DNA of 64,000 nucleotides from Ascarosepion bandense (lineage: Eukaryota > Mollusca > Cephalopoda > Sepiida > Sepiidae). Of the stretch, positions 54,986 to 64,000 are shown in pieces. Numbering within the stretch: the first letter of the stretch is position 1; the number at the start of each line of letters is the position of its first letter. The stretch lies in contig JBBBDQ010001454.1 in the NCBI GenBank assembly GCA_037127315.1, positions 1,927,501 to 1,991,500 on the forward strand, in the 5' to 3' direction. Both the position numbers and the translations under genes were made by a program. The notes below the pieces were generated by a model, which made no database searches, was not told where the DNA came from, and worked only from the letters and a program-made list of their open reading frames with translations.

Positions 54986-55067
<82 letters not shown>
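54986..55067. repeat. Compound (TA)n(TG)n microsatellite
   Basis: TA to about 55029 then TG to 55067, starting directly at the end of the TIR element. Confidence 0.97.
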
Positions 55068-55070
<3 letters not shown>

Positions 55071-56845
55071 GTTAAAATTTATGGTCAAGGCTAGAGTTTT
55101 AGAGTTAGGTTTAGTGTTGCAAGTGATTACTAAAAATTATTCTACTTTTGCTCATAATTATAAAATCAAAAAGAATATACACTACTATCAACTAAAATAT
55201 ACATGAATATTTTTGTTGTTCATGATCTTCTTTTATCTGGTTTTTATCAGAAAAAAATGCTATTTGATCTCTAGAACAATTTGAATATTGATGACCCTTC
55301 TCAAAACTATACAGGATATCAAAATATTCGTTGTTAGTGGTGCTATTTATATCTTATTTAGGTCTGTCGGCCACTTATTCCCATTTAACCTCCTGTTTTA
55401 TTTTTTAAAAGGTTATTCGCACATTTACTTTGAATATTTTTTCAAGTAGAATATTTTGAAATAATTTTTAATATGTAAACTTCAATATCACCTCCCAAAA
55501 TTTCTACTCCCCAACAATTTTCTGTTCATTAGCTAATTACCCACCTCACAGTTGAAATTGCCAGTGTTGAATGATGTTACCCAGATTGGAAAATGCTGAT
55601 CAACAGCATCGTTAGCATTTTGTTTCAATTTTAGCGTAAGTCTTGCGACGTTTTTACAAGTAAAACTTTTGACTAAGCATGTAGTAAAATCTTGCTCTGA
55701 CGTTGTCAGAGCCCTAAATTTATCAGTTTTAAATGCTCATGTTGTAAACTCTATTTAGTTAAAAATATTCACTACTATTTTTCTAGTAATTCCGTCATCA
55801 AGGTTATGATTTACCAGTGCGCTAATGTCGAAAGTGGATGTGACACAAGATCAAAGTTTAAAGTGTGTTGAAAGGCTACACCACGCAAACATTCTCGGTA
55901 ATTCCCCTTCTTTGGATTCCTCAAGTACTGAACAATATACCAAGTCTTATATCAAAGGAGAGGGGTAGCCTGGGGGAAAGATCCTTCGGTGCCTGGGTTC
56001 ATATTGAAAGAATACAAATCCCATACAAAAAGTTATGTTTTGTTTATCTGTATCAATTGTTATTTATAAGGAGGAGATTTGCATATAAATACAACGTCCA
56101 AATCATTCTGTGAGCTTTTGTCTTTGAAATGAACGGACGTGAAATACTTATATAGAAGAGAGACGTTTCTCTTTTCTTTAAAGTTGCGCAATATTTTTCA
56201 TATTTTCTGTATTAATTTAATGGTAAAATGGTGTAAAACATTATGAAGCCACTTTTCAATTTTAGCCATCAATGGAAAACCTCATACATGGACAATTGAA
56301 GTAAAGCGTTATGAGATTTCTCGCCTCCTCCGGAATAATAAAAAAAAAAACCTCGATTGCGTTATCTTTCAACGCGTATTTCATTGGCCCAAAGTAAATG
56401 TCAGGATAAACAAATCACGTGATGCACGACTGATTTCTTACTTCGAGAAGAATTTTTCCTATTCTTCCCCTAGTATTTTTTTCTTTTCGGTACAACATAG
56501 AAATAAAGAACTTGCAGCTTTTGTTTTTCAATATGAATTTGGCATTTCTATGTTGAAAAAACGCTGAAAAATATCTCATCATCTACATTGCGTTAGAAAA
56601 TTGCTCGGACGTTTCAGATTTCTTTTCTTTGATACATGGTTTTAGCTGGCAGGTTAAAATCCTCTGCGAGAGTTTCTTCTCTCCTTTTCTATAAAAGCTT
56701 CTACATTCGCTGAAATTTGGGTAAACGCTTTATACGAAATTACGCTGTTCATATATACATATATATATATACTGTTTTTCAAAGTCTACCGTTTCAGCTA
56801 TTGGGCGTGTATAATGATAATATACACGCTAAAAAGTCTGCCTCC
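55068..56845. other. Non-coding sequence, nothing recognised
   Basis: This is a long stretch without detectable repeats. An 8-bp inverted pair (GCGTGTAT...ATACACGC, 56805-56829) lies just before the SINE. The frame at 55865-56113 is not recognised. Confidence 0.5.
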
Positions 56846-56850
56846 TTCTA

Positions 56851-56980
56851 CCGAGCGCCCGTAGCTCAGAGGTAGAATCGCCGACTGACGTCAATTAGGT
56901 CGGATTTTAATCCTGGATAAAAAGCAATCAGAGTCTAACCGTACTGATGAGCTATGATACAGCGAAACAGATCTGTCTGC

Positions 56981-56983
<3 letters not shown>
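56851..56983 (+). mobile_element. Hammerhead-bearing tRNA-derived SINE (family 2), copy 2 (best preserved)
   Basis: The head GAGCGCCCGTAGCTCAGAGG, TAGAATCGCCGACTGACGTC, AATTAGGTCGGATTTTAATC is tRNA-like in order and spacing. It has a TAGCTCAGAGG A box and a GGATTTTAATCC B box, the latter changed from GGTTCGAATCC. The linker AAAAAGCAATCAGAGTCTAA leads into a complete hammerhead fold (56940-56981), after which a (TA)n tract begins at once. Expected behaviour is pol III transcription with a self-cleaving 3' part, as known for the schistosome SM-alpha repeat. Confidence 0.8.
56940..56981 (+). ncRNA. Hammerhead ribozyme, intact core (type I layout)
   Basis: Stem I is CGTA (56940-56943) with TGCG (56978-56981), including one G-U pair. 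The core CTGATGA is at 56944-56950. Stem II is GCT (56951-56953) with AGC (56961-56963) and a seven-base loop. GAA is at 56964-56966. Stem III is ACAG (56967-56970) with CTGT (56973-56976) and a two-base loop. The cleavage triplet GTC is at 56975-56977. All strictly conserved hammerhead positions are present. Stems are short, so activity may need a dimeric form or loop contacts. Confidence 0.8.

Positions 56984-57024
<41 letters not shown>
56983..57024. repeat. (TA)n microsatellite
   Basis: TA tract of about 42 bases following the ribozyme. Confidence 0.97.
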
Positions 57025-57028
<4 letters not shown>

Positions 57029-57485
57029 CAGATATTGTTAAATATAACAGTAAATAAATGTCTATTATGTTTAACCATGAGCCGTTCTAAACATCGTATT
57101 TTGGCTTTAATTTCAGGTGAAAATAAACGCAAAATTTGTCCAACATTTGGTTATTTTTATGCTGGCTCTAAGCTTTCGGCTCACATTGGCTAACTTCAGA
57201 AATATTACAGGGACGTTAACATAAAGATATTCACTATCAAAGATGATTTTTTCTTGTGTGGACATAAAACATTGCTATGCAGCGGTAACAGTCACAGAAT
57301 AGCAGACGCATTTCGTAAATTTGTAATACGATTCTATGACATCACACCGCGTGAAAGACCGAAATGTTAACAGAACCATATGCCTAAATGCAATATAATT
57401 TGTGGTGATCAGATTGAAATGTGACTTTATTAAGTGTGGGTTACTTTGATTTAATCTGGATGACCTCCAATATCTGAAGGTACTT
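57025..57485. other. Non-coding, possibly 3' region of the following element
   Basis: Nothing recognised. It lies downstream on the minus strand of the Penelope-like fragment. Confidence 0.4.
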
Positions 57486-57489
57486 TTTA

Positions 57490-57940
57490 CTATGTGTATG
57501 TGTGAGTATTATTTTGTTATCGAATAAAATCTGTCTAATATTACCTACATGGCTATGTTTTTTCTAAGAAATGTTGTTTAATTAATCTATGATCACAAAG
57601 GTGGCAGGCAAGTCTATGGGAGAGCGTTGTTGTAGTTAAACCAATATATGTTGTGTGTTTATTATTAGTATCAGAGATACAATTTCTGAACGGGCATGTA
57701 AATTGATACACTAAATTGGTTTTCTGTAGAGGATTTACTTTTGTGGTTGTAGGGTTATTAGAGACTATGAGGTGAATTGTTTTAAATTTTTTATGATATA
57801 TGATGAGCTTAATTTGATTATTATTTTTATTGATTTAACATTTCTACGCATTAAGTTTTTGAGTGTTGTTTCATGATGATTGTAATTATTATGCATTTGG
57901 TTAAAATAGTATAAGTTAATAGTGTTATGTTTACATTGAC
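57490..57940 (-). pseudogene. Penelope-like element, RT C-terminus and GIY-YIG endonuclease fragment
   Basis: On the minus strand the order is YYFNQMHNNYNHHETTLKNL, MRRNVKSI, QIKLIIYHKKFKTIHLIVSN, NPTTTKVNPLQKTNLVYQFT, CPFRNCISDTNNKHTTYIGL, TTTTLSHRLACHLCDHRLIK. The CP...C cysteines and YIGLTTTTLSRRL are hallmarks of the GIY-YIG domain of Penelope-like elements. Frameshifts occur upstream, but the YIG block itself is intact in frame. It is the opposite orientation to, and probably a different subfamily from, the 53-kb fragment. Confidence 0.85.
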
Positions 57941-57962
57941 GTACACTATTATTATTAAAATT

Positions 57963-57965
<3 letters not shown>

Positions 57966-58016
<51 letters not shown>
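57966..58016. repeat. (TA)n microsatellite
   Basis: TA tract of about 51 bases. Confidence 0.97.
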
Positions 58017-58020
<4 letters not shown>

Positions 58021-58034
58021 AATACAAAACTCCC

Positions 58035-58135
58035 GAGATCGTATGGCCATTTCAACGGGTGAAACTAAGCCCGTATCGTCGGCGATCGTAATCAATATGG
58101 TAAATTATAATTATTTGTTTGAATGTGTTTATCAT
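58035..58135 (+). repeat. Two-copy dispersed repeat family D, copy 2
   Basis: CGAGATCGTATGGCCATTTC, AACGGGTGAAACTAAGCCCG and GTCGGCGATCGTAATCAATA correspond to 30670-30765. Confidence 0.7.
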
Positions 58136-58458
58136 TTCTTTGCTTTAATACGCGTGAATATCTATAACTTACCGGTGAAAGGTAGTAGATTCTTTTGTGT
58201 TCTTTCTAGACTGATCGCTACATATGGAAATGTAGTTTATTCTTTTCTGCTATTTATCCTTTAGTTGGGGGTGAGAATTGATGCATTCATGTATTTCCAA
58301 AAGGCATTGATGGGAGGCAACTATAATTTACGTGTCGATAACCATCGCTAAACCCGCATATTCTGTTTGGTTAGGTTTAAAAATACAATATAAATAAAAC
58401 ATAACATCTGGAATCACTTGGGTGACACAGATACAATCACAAGCACATATCTCTCACT

Positions 58459-58460
<2 letters not shown>
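58136..58460. other. Non-coding sequence, nothing recognised
   Basis: No motif seen. Confidence 0.5.

Positions 58461-58464
<4 letters not shown>

Positions 58465-58515
<51 letters not shown>
58465..58515. repeat. (CT)n microsatellite
   Basis: CT tract of about 51 bases. Confidence 0.98.
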
Positions 58516-59429
<914 letters not shown>

Positions 59430-59479
<50 letters not shown>

Positions 59480-59480
59480 T
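59430..59480. repeat. (GATA)n microsatellite
   Basis: About 12 GATA units, followed to 59600 by degenerate GATA/GAGA-rich sequence. Confidence 0.97.
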
Positions 59481-59719
59481 TGAGCAAAGTAAAAGACAGA
59501 TAAAAAGATAGACAGAGAGAGATAAAGATAGCGAGAGAGAGAGAGAGAGAAAGATAGATATATATGACAAAGAGAAAGATAAACAGGCTGAGACTTATTA
59601 ACATAGACAGATATTAAGATTGGTAAAAACTACACAGACCCAAATAAGAGGAAACGCATCATAACACACATCCAGACCCACCCAGAAACACATACACACG
59701 CCTCTGTGAATAAAAGCGT

Positions 59720-59975
59720 TGGTTAAATCCATTGACTTGACAAACAGTATTGTGAGTTCAATAGCTGGCAACAGTGGTAGTGAACAAATAACGTAGATAG
59801 TTGAGTTAAATTGCAATAACTAAGAAATTTGGAAGTGACGTTGCTCATGGAAAGAGAGCAATATATCCCAGCGATTTCATTTCGAAATTTTAATACCCTG
59901 AAGAAGGCCGGAGCGTCGTGACTAAGGTAATAAAGATCAGGACAACAGTCCGAATAACGTAAATAATGTAAATAC
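59720..59975 (+). repeat. Dispersed repeat family C, copy 4
   Basis: TATTGTGAGTTCAATAGCTG, GTAGTGAACAAATAACG, TTTCATTTCGAAATTTTAAT, ACCCTGAAGAAGGCCGGAGC and AACAGTCCGAATAACG align with 43307-43550. The CTGAAGA core (59893) is intact, but the second strand of the GGCCG stem and the GAAAC are deleted. Confidence 0.7.
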
Positions 59976-60020
59976 TACATTATCTCATAAATATAAACAA
60001 ACGCGTACACACATAAACAC

Positions 60021-60021
60021 A

Positions 60022-60066
<45 letters not shown>

Positions 60067-60069
60067 ACA

Positions 60070-60126
<57 letters not shown>
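60021..60126. repeat. Compound (CA)n(TA)n microsatellite
   Basis: CA tract with a few interruptions to 60108, then a short TA tract. Confidence 0.96.
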
Positions 60127-60401
60127 GAATATACTTAGATGTCAAGTTTAGTAAAGTCGATATAGGTGAGATAAAGCACATAATGCATACACATGCATGA
60201 TCGTACAGACCCACAAATATACTGACGGTGAAATTGAAACAGAATAAGACAATATGAACTTGGTCTTCATCAATCTTGTTACTTGAAAACTCTCATACAA
60301 GTGCTCTGTCTAATTCTGAGCTGAAAGTAATTCATGCTGGAGGAAGTGTTCGTGCAAGAAGTCGCCTACCATGGAGACGCACATGTGCTCATCTTTTTCC
60401 A

Positions 60402-60960
60402 TTATAACCATTTTACAAAACATTTGAAAAATACAATAAAATGTTTAACAAACAAATCTTGATTTTCTAAAATTTGAGAATTAAAGCAATCTCGCTGCCT
60501 AAATATACCCTGTGCTAGACCATTTTTCTCACAATTATCTATCTTGCATATTTGCATAAGTCTGTCATTCGTCTGTGCAACGAATATAGCTGTCACCTCT
60601 AGTCCGGCACTTCTATGTATTTAAGAAAATTGTGCATTGTTATTGGATCTGAGCACTTCTGCTTCAGTAACTTTCCCATCACATCATTTAGCTTCTTTTT
60701 ACCTCTTCTATAAATATTTACATGGTCATTGTTCAGAGAAGTAGCAGATTGGAAGCTTGATCCCATATTTTCATTGTTGAAATTGCAATTTGCAACCATA
60801 GTTCCTATGTTGAGAGTTTCTTTTTCGCACTTCTCTCTTAGAGATATCTCTTCCTGCCTTCTAATCAATTGTCAAATAGCATCTTCGAAAGTTTAGATCC
60901 AATGTTGATTATCAACTTCTGTCTCCTTTATTGACTTTCTCTCTTCTTTTGCTCTCAGTA
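60402..60960 (-). pseudogene. Possible decayed coding region of unknown origin
   Basis: One minus frame runs from about 60960 to 60599. It reads KSIKATKSKWLLRAKEERKS, IKETEVDNQHWI (stop), TFEDAI (stop), then an 89-codon frame with RRQEEISLREKCEKETLNIG and RGKKKLNDVMGKLLKQKCSD. Composition is protein-like (charged, few low-complexity runs) compared with chance frames here. It is interrupted by only two stops (TAA, TGA). No domain is recognised. It could be a decayed transposon gene, an exon fragment or chance. Confidence 0.3.
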
Positions 60961-61001
60961 ACCACTTGCTTTTAGTGGCTTTTATTGACTTGTTTGTGAT
61001 T

Positions 61002-61004
<3 letters not shown>

Positions 61005-61058
<54 letters not shown>
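61005..61058. repeat. (TA)n microsatellite
   Basis: TA tract of about 54 bases. Confidence 0.97.
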
Positions 61059-61061
<3 letters not shown>

Positions 61062-61160
61062 ATTACTCTTACTCTAGTAATGAACTGATTTCTCCTGGTG
61101 GTTGGCGTGTGTAAACTCCCCAGATATAAAACACACTAAAATTTTCTCTTCTCTCATTAA

Positions 61161-61287
61161 GATAGCTTAGAGAATATCCACCCGTCTGACACCCAATTGG
61201 TCGAGTTTCGATCCCGGTTGGAAGGAAGTAGATGCCTATCACCACTGATTAGCTATAATACTGCGAAACAGGTTACTATGTGGATGA
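61161..61287 (+). mobile_element. Hammerhead-bearing tRNA-derived SINE (family 2), copy 3
   Basis: The head has GATAGCTTAGAG (A-box region) and GTCGAGTTTCGATCCCGG (B-box region with one extra T). GTAGATGCCTATCACCACTG leads to the ribozyme-like part. An (AAT)n run starts at the end. It is the same family as 13.5 and 56.9 kb. Confidence 0.7.
61239..61285 (+). ncRNA. Hammerhead ribozyme-like fold, inactive by core mutations (SINE copy 3)
   Basis: The core is CTGATTA (61245-61251; consensus CUGAUGA). Stem II is GCT/TGC with one mismatch. GAA is at 61265-61267. Stem III is ACAG/CTAT with one mismatch. ATG stands where GTC is expected. Stem I is CCA with TGG. The fold outline is kept, but two essential positions are lost. 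Confidence 0.55.
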
Positions 61288-61316
61288 TTAATAATAATAA
61301 TAATAATAATAATGAT

Positions 61317-61357
<41 letters not shown>
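61287..61357. repeat. Compound (AAT)n(AT)n microsatellite
   Basis: AAT to about 61323 followed by AT to 61357. Confidence 0.97.
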
Positions 61358-61362
<5 letters not shown>

Positions 61363-61616
61363 ATATATGTTGATCTACTTTCGTATTGAGCGCTTTAGTG
61401 TTAGGGTTTTCGTCTTGGGTTTTTTTTCTTTTCTACGAGTATTTGACTTTTTGTTTATGTACTTCGTTTGTTTCTTTTTTTACTTCCTCTCCTTTTCCCT
61501 TCGAGTTCGTCCTCGGCGGGTTATTCAAGACGATCTAAATTATAGTATAACTGTTACTAGCATGAGCAGAATTATTTGTGTTACTATTAATAGTGTTATA
61601 ATTACTATAGTTATTT
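61358..61616. other. Non-coding, T-rich
   Basis: A hydrophobic 131-codon plus frame (61367-61762) runs across the T-rich part, a TA tract and the inverted repeat that follows. It is not recognised and not called a gene. Confidence 0.5.
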
Positions 61617-61640
61617 TATATATATATATATATATATATT

Positions 61641-61735
61641 GGGGAGTAAGTTATTGGTGTTTATCTCATCAGGCCGAAAATTTAAAAAATTTTAAAATTT
61701 GCCGGACTGATGAGATGGGTACTAAAAACTCACCC
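61641..61735. mobile_element. Foldback repeat with CTGATGAG words
   Basis: ATCTCATCAGGCCGAAAATTT (61663-61683) is inversely related to AAATTTGCCGGACTGATGAGAT (61695-61716). Weaker pairing continues outward (GGAGTAAGTT...AAAACTCACC). It directly follows a TA tract. CTGATGAG occurs on both arms, but no GAAA and GUC are placed as in a hammerhead. Confidence 0.6.
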
Positions 61736-61920
61736 GTCGGAATGAAGAATTATACTTTATAACCGTCTTAGATGATGTATTAAGTTATGCCTTTATATAT
61801 ATATAAGCATGCAGTGTGGGTATTGAAGAATCTAAAGGAGTATCCTGTACATACAGTGGTAGGATAACTCTCTAAGAGAGCTCTAATCATATATGCATAT
61901 AAATACATATAGAACAAATA

Positions 61921-62093
<173 letters not shown>

Positions 62094-62135
62094 CATTACG
62101 CCATGCTTACATAGCGATCAGTTCAGCCATCACAA

Positions 62136-62162
62136 TCTCTTCTCTCTCTCTCTCTCTCTATC

Positions 62163-62190
<28 letters not shown>
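62136..62190. repeat. Compound (CT)n(TA)n microsatellite
   Basis: CT to about 62162 then TA to 62190. Confidence 0.97.
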
Positions 62191-62193
<3 letters not shown>

Positions 62194-62997
62194 AAATTAT
62201 TTCAACAGTTTTTGTTTAAATCTCGTCAGAATATTTATTAAAACAAGAAAAATATGAATCAGTTGTAAAGTTAATTATTTTCGGTTCTTTTAACATTGTG
62301 CATGTGTTTACAGAGTAGTGTTTGTGCGTACCTGTGTCCGTTTGTGTCTGTGTTAATGGAAGTAAAGTGTAAGGGATACAAAGGGAGAAATTTATTGACA
62401 TTAGCCGAATCTGTCACATAACTTGAAGAAAATACTATAATACCCATATTTTCAATAAAAAATAGAGTATTAATGAATGTAATCTTTATAAGATATCAAG
62501 GATTGCGCGTATGTAAATATAAATGTAGTCGACCCCCAGCAGTGACAGTCTGTTTCATGCAAAACAAATTTTCACTACGTTGGTTAATAAATCGAAAATT
62601 AAAAATAAAAATGATAAAAATGATAAAAATGCATTTAAATTAAAAAAAAAACAACTGTAATAAAAATAATTGGAATGAATAAATAATTAAATAGATTATG
62701 TAATCAAACTAAGTAAGCAAATTAATAAACTACGAAAGCACGCATGAACACAAGTAAATGTAATAATAGCCAACAATAGTAAAGAAATTAACAAAGAACA
62801 CTATAAATTAGACACAAAACTACATTTGGTTACTCAATAATTTTAACTCATTAATCCCTAGAATAACATAAACACTTATACTACCCAACAAGTAACTGTT
62901 TAAATAATACAGTAGACCTACCAATAATGCATCTATTAACAACATATATATAAATATAGGTCACAGACTATTGCCCCGATGGTGTTCACCTCAATGT

Positions 62998-63000
<3 letters not shown>
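62191..63000. other. AT-rich non-coding sequence
   Basis: Nothing recognised. Confidence 0.5.

Positions 63001-63030
<30 letters not shown>
63001..63030. repeat. (TA)n microsatellite
   Basis: TA tract of about 30 bases. Confidence 0.96.
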
Positions 63031-63034
<4 letters not shown>

Positions 63035-63339
63035 GTGTCTGTCACCTTAACTTAGCAGGTTCATGCCGACTTCGAGGTTTTGTAAGTACATCGTTATATA
63101 TATAAACTGAGCGGTATAAATTCAGGTATGCTGACTTCGGAGATTTATAAGGCCAAATCTCTTTTCACTATCGTTTGGTTTTTCACTCCACATTAATTTT
63201 ATTAACACTCTTTCCTTACCTGTATATCGAGCACTTTATAACAAAAATTCTTTCTGCCTAAAATAAACTACTCAAGAAAAAACAGAAATTTTGACACTAA
63301 AAACGTTCTAATTTAAAACTATATATATATATTATTTAA

Positions 63340-63340
<1 letters not shown>
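63031..63340. other. Non-coding sequence
   Basis: A short duplication of TTTAAAACTATATATA lies at about 63313-63355. Nothing else seen. Confidence 0.5.

Positions 63341-63385
<45 letters not shown>
63341..63385. repeat. (TA)n microsatellite
   Basis: TA tract of about 45 bases abutting the foldback element. Confidence 0.97.
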
Positions 63386-63390
<5 letters not shown>

Positions 63391-63652
63391 GAATTGTTTG
63401 AACATTAGTTTTTATCGATACTCGTATTTAAGTAGATATTCTATTTTTTAATTAAACAGTATTACATATTTATATCTACTGGCCTGATTATTTACGATAA
63501 ATTTTTATTACGAAAATGTGTGCCATTCGGCAGGATTCGTAATAACAATTTATCGTAAATTATCAGGTAGATATAATTATATAATACTGTTTAATTAAAA
63601 AAACAATATCTACGAGTATCGATAAAAAAATAATGTTCAAACAATTCAATTC
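63386..63652. mobile_element. Foldback/MITE-like element with about 120-bp inverted arms
   Basis: The left arm GAAATGAATTGTTTGAACAT, TATCGATACTCGTA, TTTAATTAAACAGTATTA, ATTTACGATAAATT is repeated in inverse order on the right, with small indels. The arms cover almost the whole 267 bp, leaving a centre of about 30 bp that is itself symmetric (TGCCATTCGGCA). It has no coding capacity. TA tracts lie on the left side and 31 bp beyond the right end. Confidence 0.88.
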
Positions 63653-63679
63653 AAATTGTCGGTTGTTTATAACCAAGTT

Positions 63680-63683
<4 letters not shown>

Positions 63684-63729
<46 letters not shown>
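63684..63729. repeat. (TA)n microsatellite
   Basis: TA tract of about 46 bases. Confidence 0.97.
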
Positions 63730-63733
<4 letters not shown>

Positions 63734-64000
63734 GCACATTGAAGTCAACTTTCACAGACGACATGTGGCCCTTAGCATGAAAGTCTGTTGTCGCTGAGTG
63801 TTGGTTTTTATGTCAACTTTTATATTTACATACACTCTATCCCTGATATTGAGCATTTTATCCTATAAATATAGCACACCTCAAAATTATAACCTTAAAA
63901 AAATTAAAATGGGGTGAGATTAAGAAAGAAAATATATTTTAATTTGTTATCTTGGTTACTTAGAAATTTTTTTAGATTTTATTTCTTCATTAACTTTACC
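63730..64000. other. Non-coding sequence to window end
   Basis: Nothing recognised. Confidence 0.5.

Noticed and set aside
56855..56917. Functional tRNA gene
   Set aside because: The B box is altered (GGATTTTAATCC), the cloverleaf does not close properly, and the sequence continues into a SINE body.

Overview
This window looks like non-coding DNA from a metazoan nuclear genome, most likely a mollusc and plausibly a coleoid cephalopod such as an octopus. That is inference. It rests on the AT-rich composition, dozens of (TA)n, (CA)n, (CT)n, (TCTA)n and (AAT)n microsatellites, and a mix of RTE/BovB-like, CR1/Jockey-like, R2-like and Penelope-like retroelement fragments, tRNA-derived SINEs, and small Tc1/mariner and piggyBac-like elements. 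I found no intact host protein-coding gene, no intact tRNA or rRNA gene and no CRISPR array. Every long reading frame is a decayed transposon protein, a frame through a simple or tandem repeat, or a random AT-rich frame.

Layout. 0-15 kb: dispersed repeats (CR1 tails, SINEs, TIR elements, a minisatellite-core family), an RTE fragment at 9.4-9.8 kb and a Helitron-like end at 13.99 kb. 15-21 kb: a retroelement graveyard with an RTE fragment and three R2-like LINE remnants in the same orientation. 21.7-25 kb: a decayed CR1/Jockey LINE and a mariner deletion derivative that carries a piggyBac-like MITE inside it. 29-31 kb: a second mariner derivative (an empty-site relative of the first) and Penelope-like tails in inverted orientation. 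33.3-36.9 kb: a large 24-bp minisatellite with 95-bp and 118-bp higher-order repeats. 39.5-46.3 kb: a 5S-rRNA-like plus tRNA-like composite, Tc1 and mariner transposase pseudogenes, and a 968-bp TIR element. 46.5-50.2 kb: a 5'-truncated CR1 LINE and several RTE fragments. 52.57-53.02 kb: a 445-bp uninterrupted (AT)n tract. 53-58 kb: two Penelope-like fragments. 61-64 kb: near-perfect palindromes and a long-TIR element, all abutting (TA)n.

The most interesting signal is a tRNA-headed SINE present in three copies (13.5, 56.9 and 61.2 kb). Its body folds as a small type-I hammerhead ribozyme. The 56.9-kb copy has the full conserved core (CUGAUGA, GAA, GUC) and three pairable stems, and the other copies keep stem pairings despite base changes. 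A second recurring pattern, CTGANNA then a hairpin then GAAA, appears in several otherwise unrelated repeats and may be a related ribozyme-like module.
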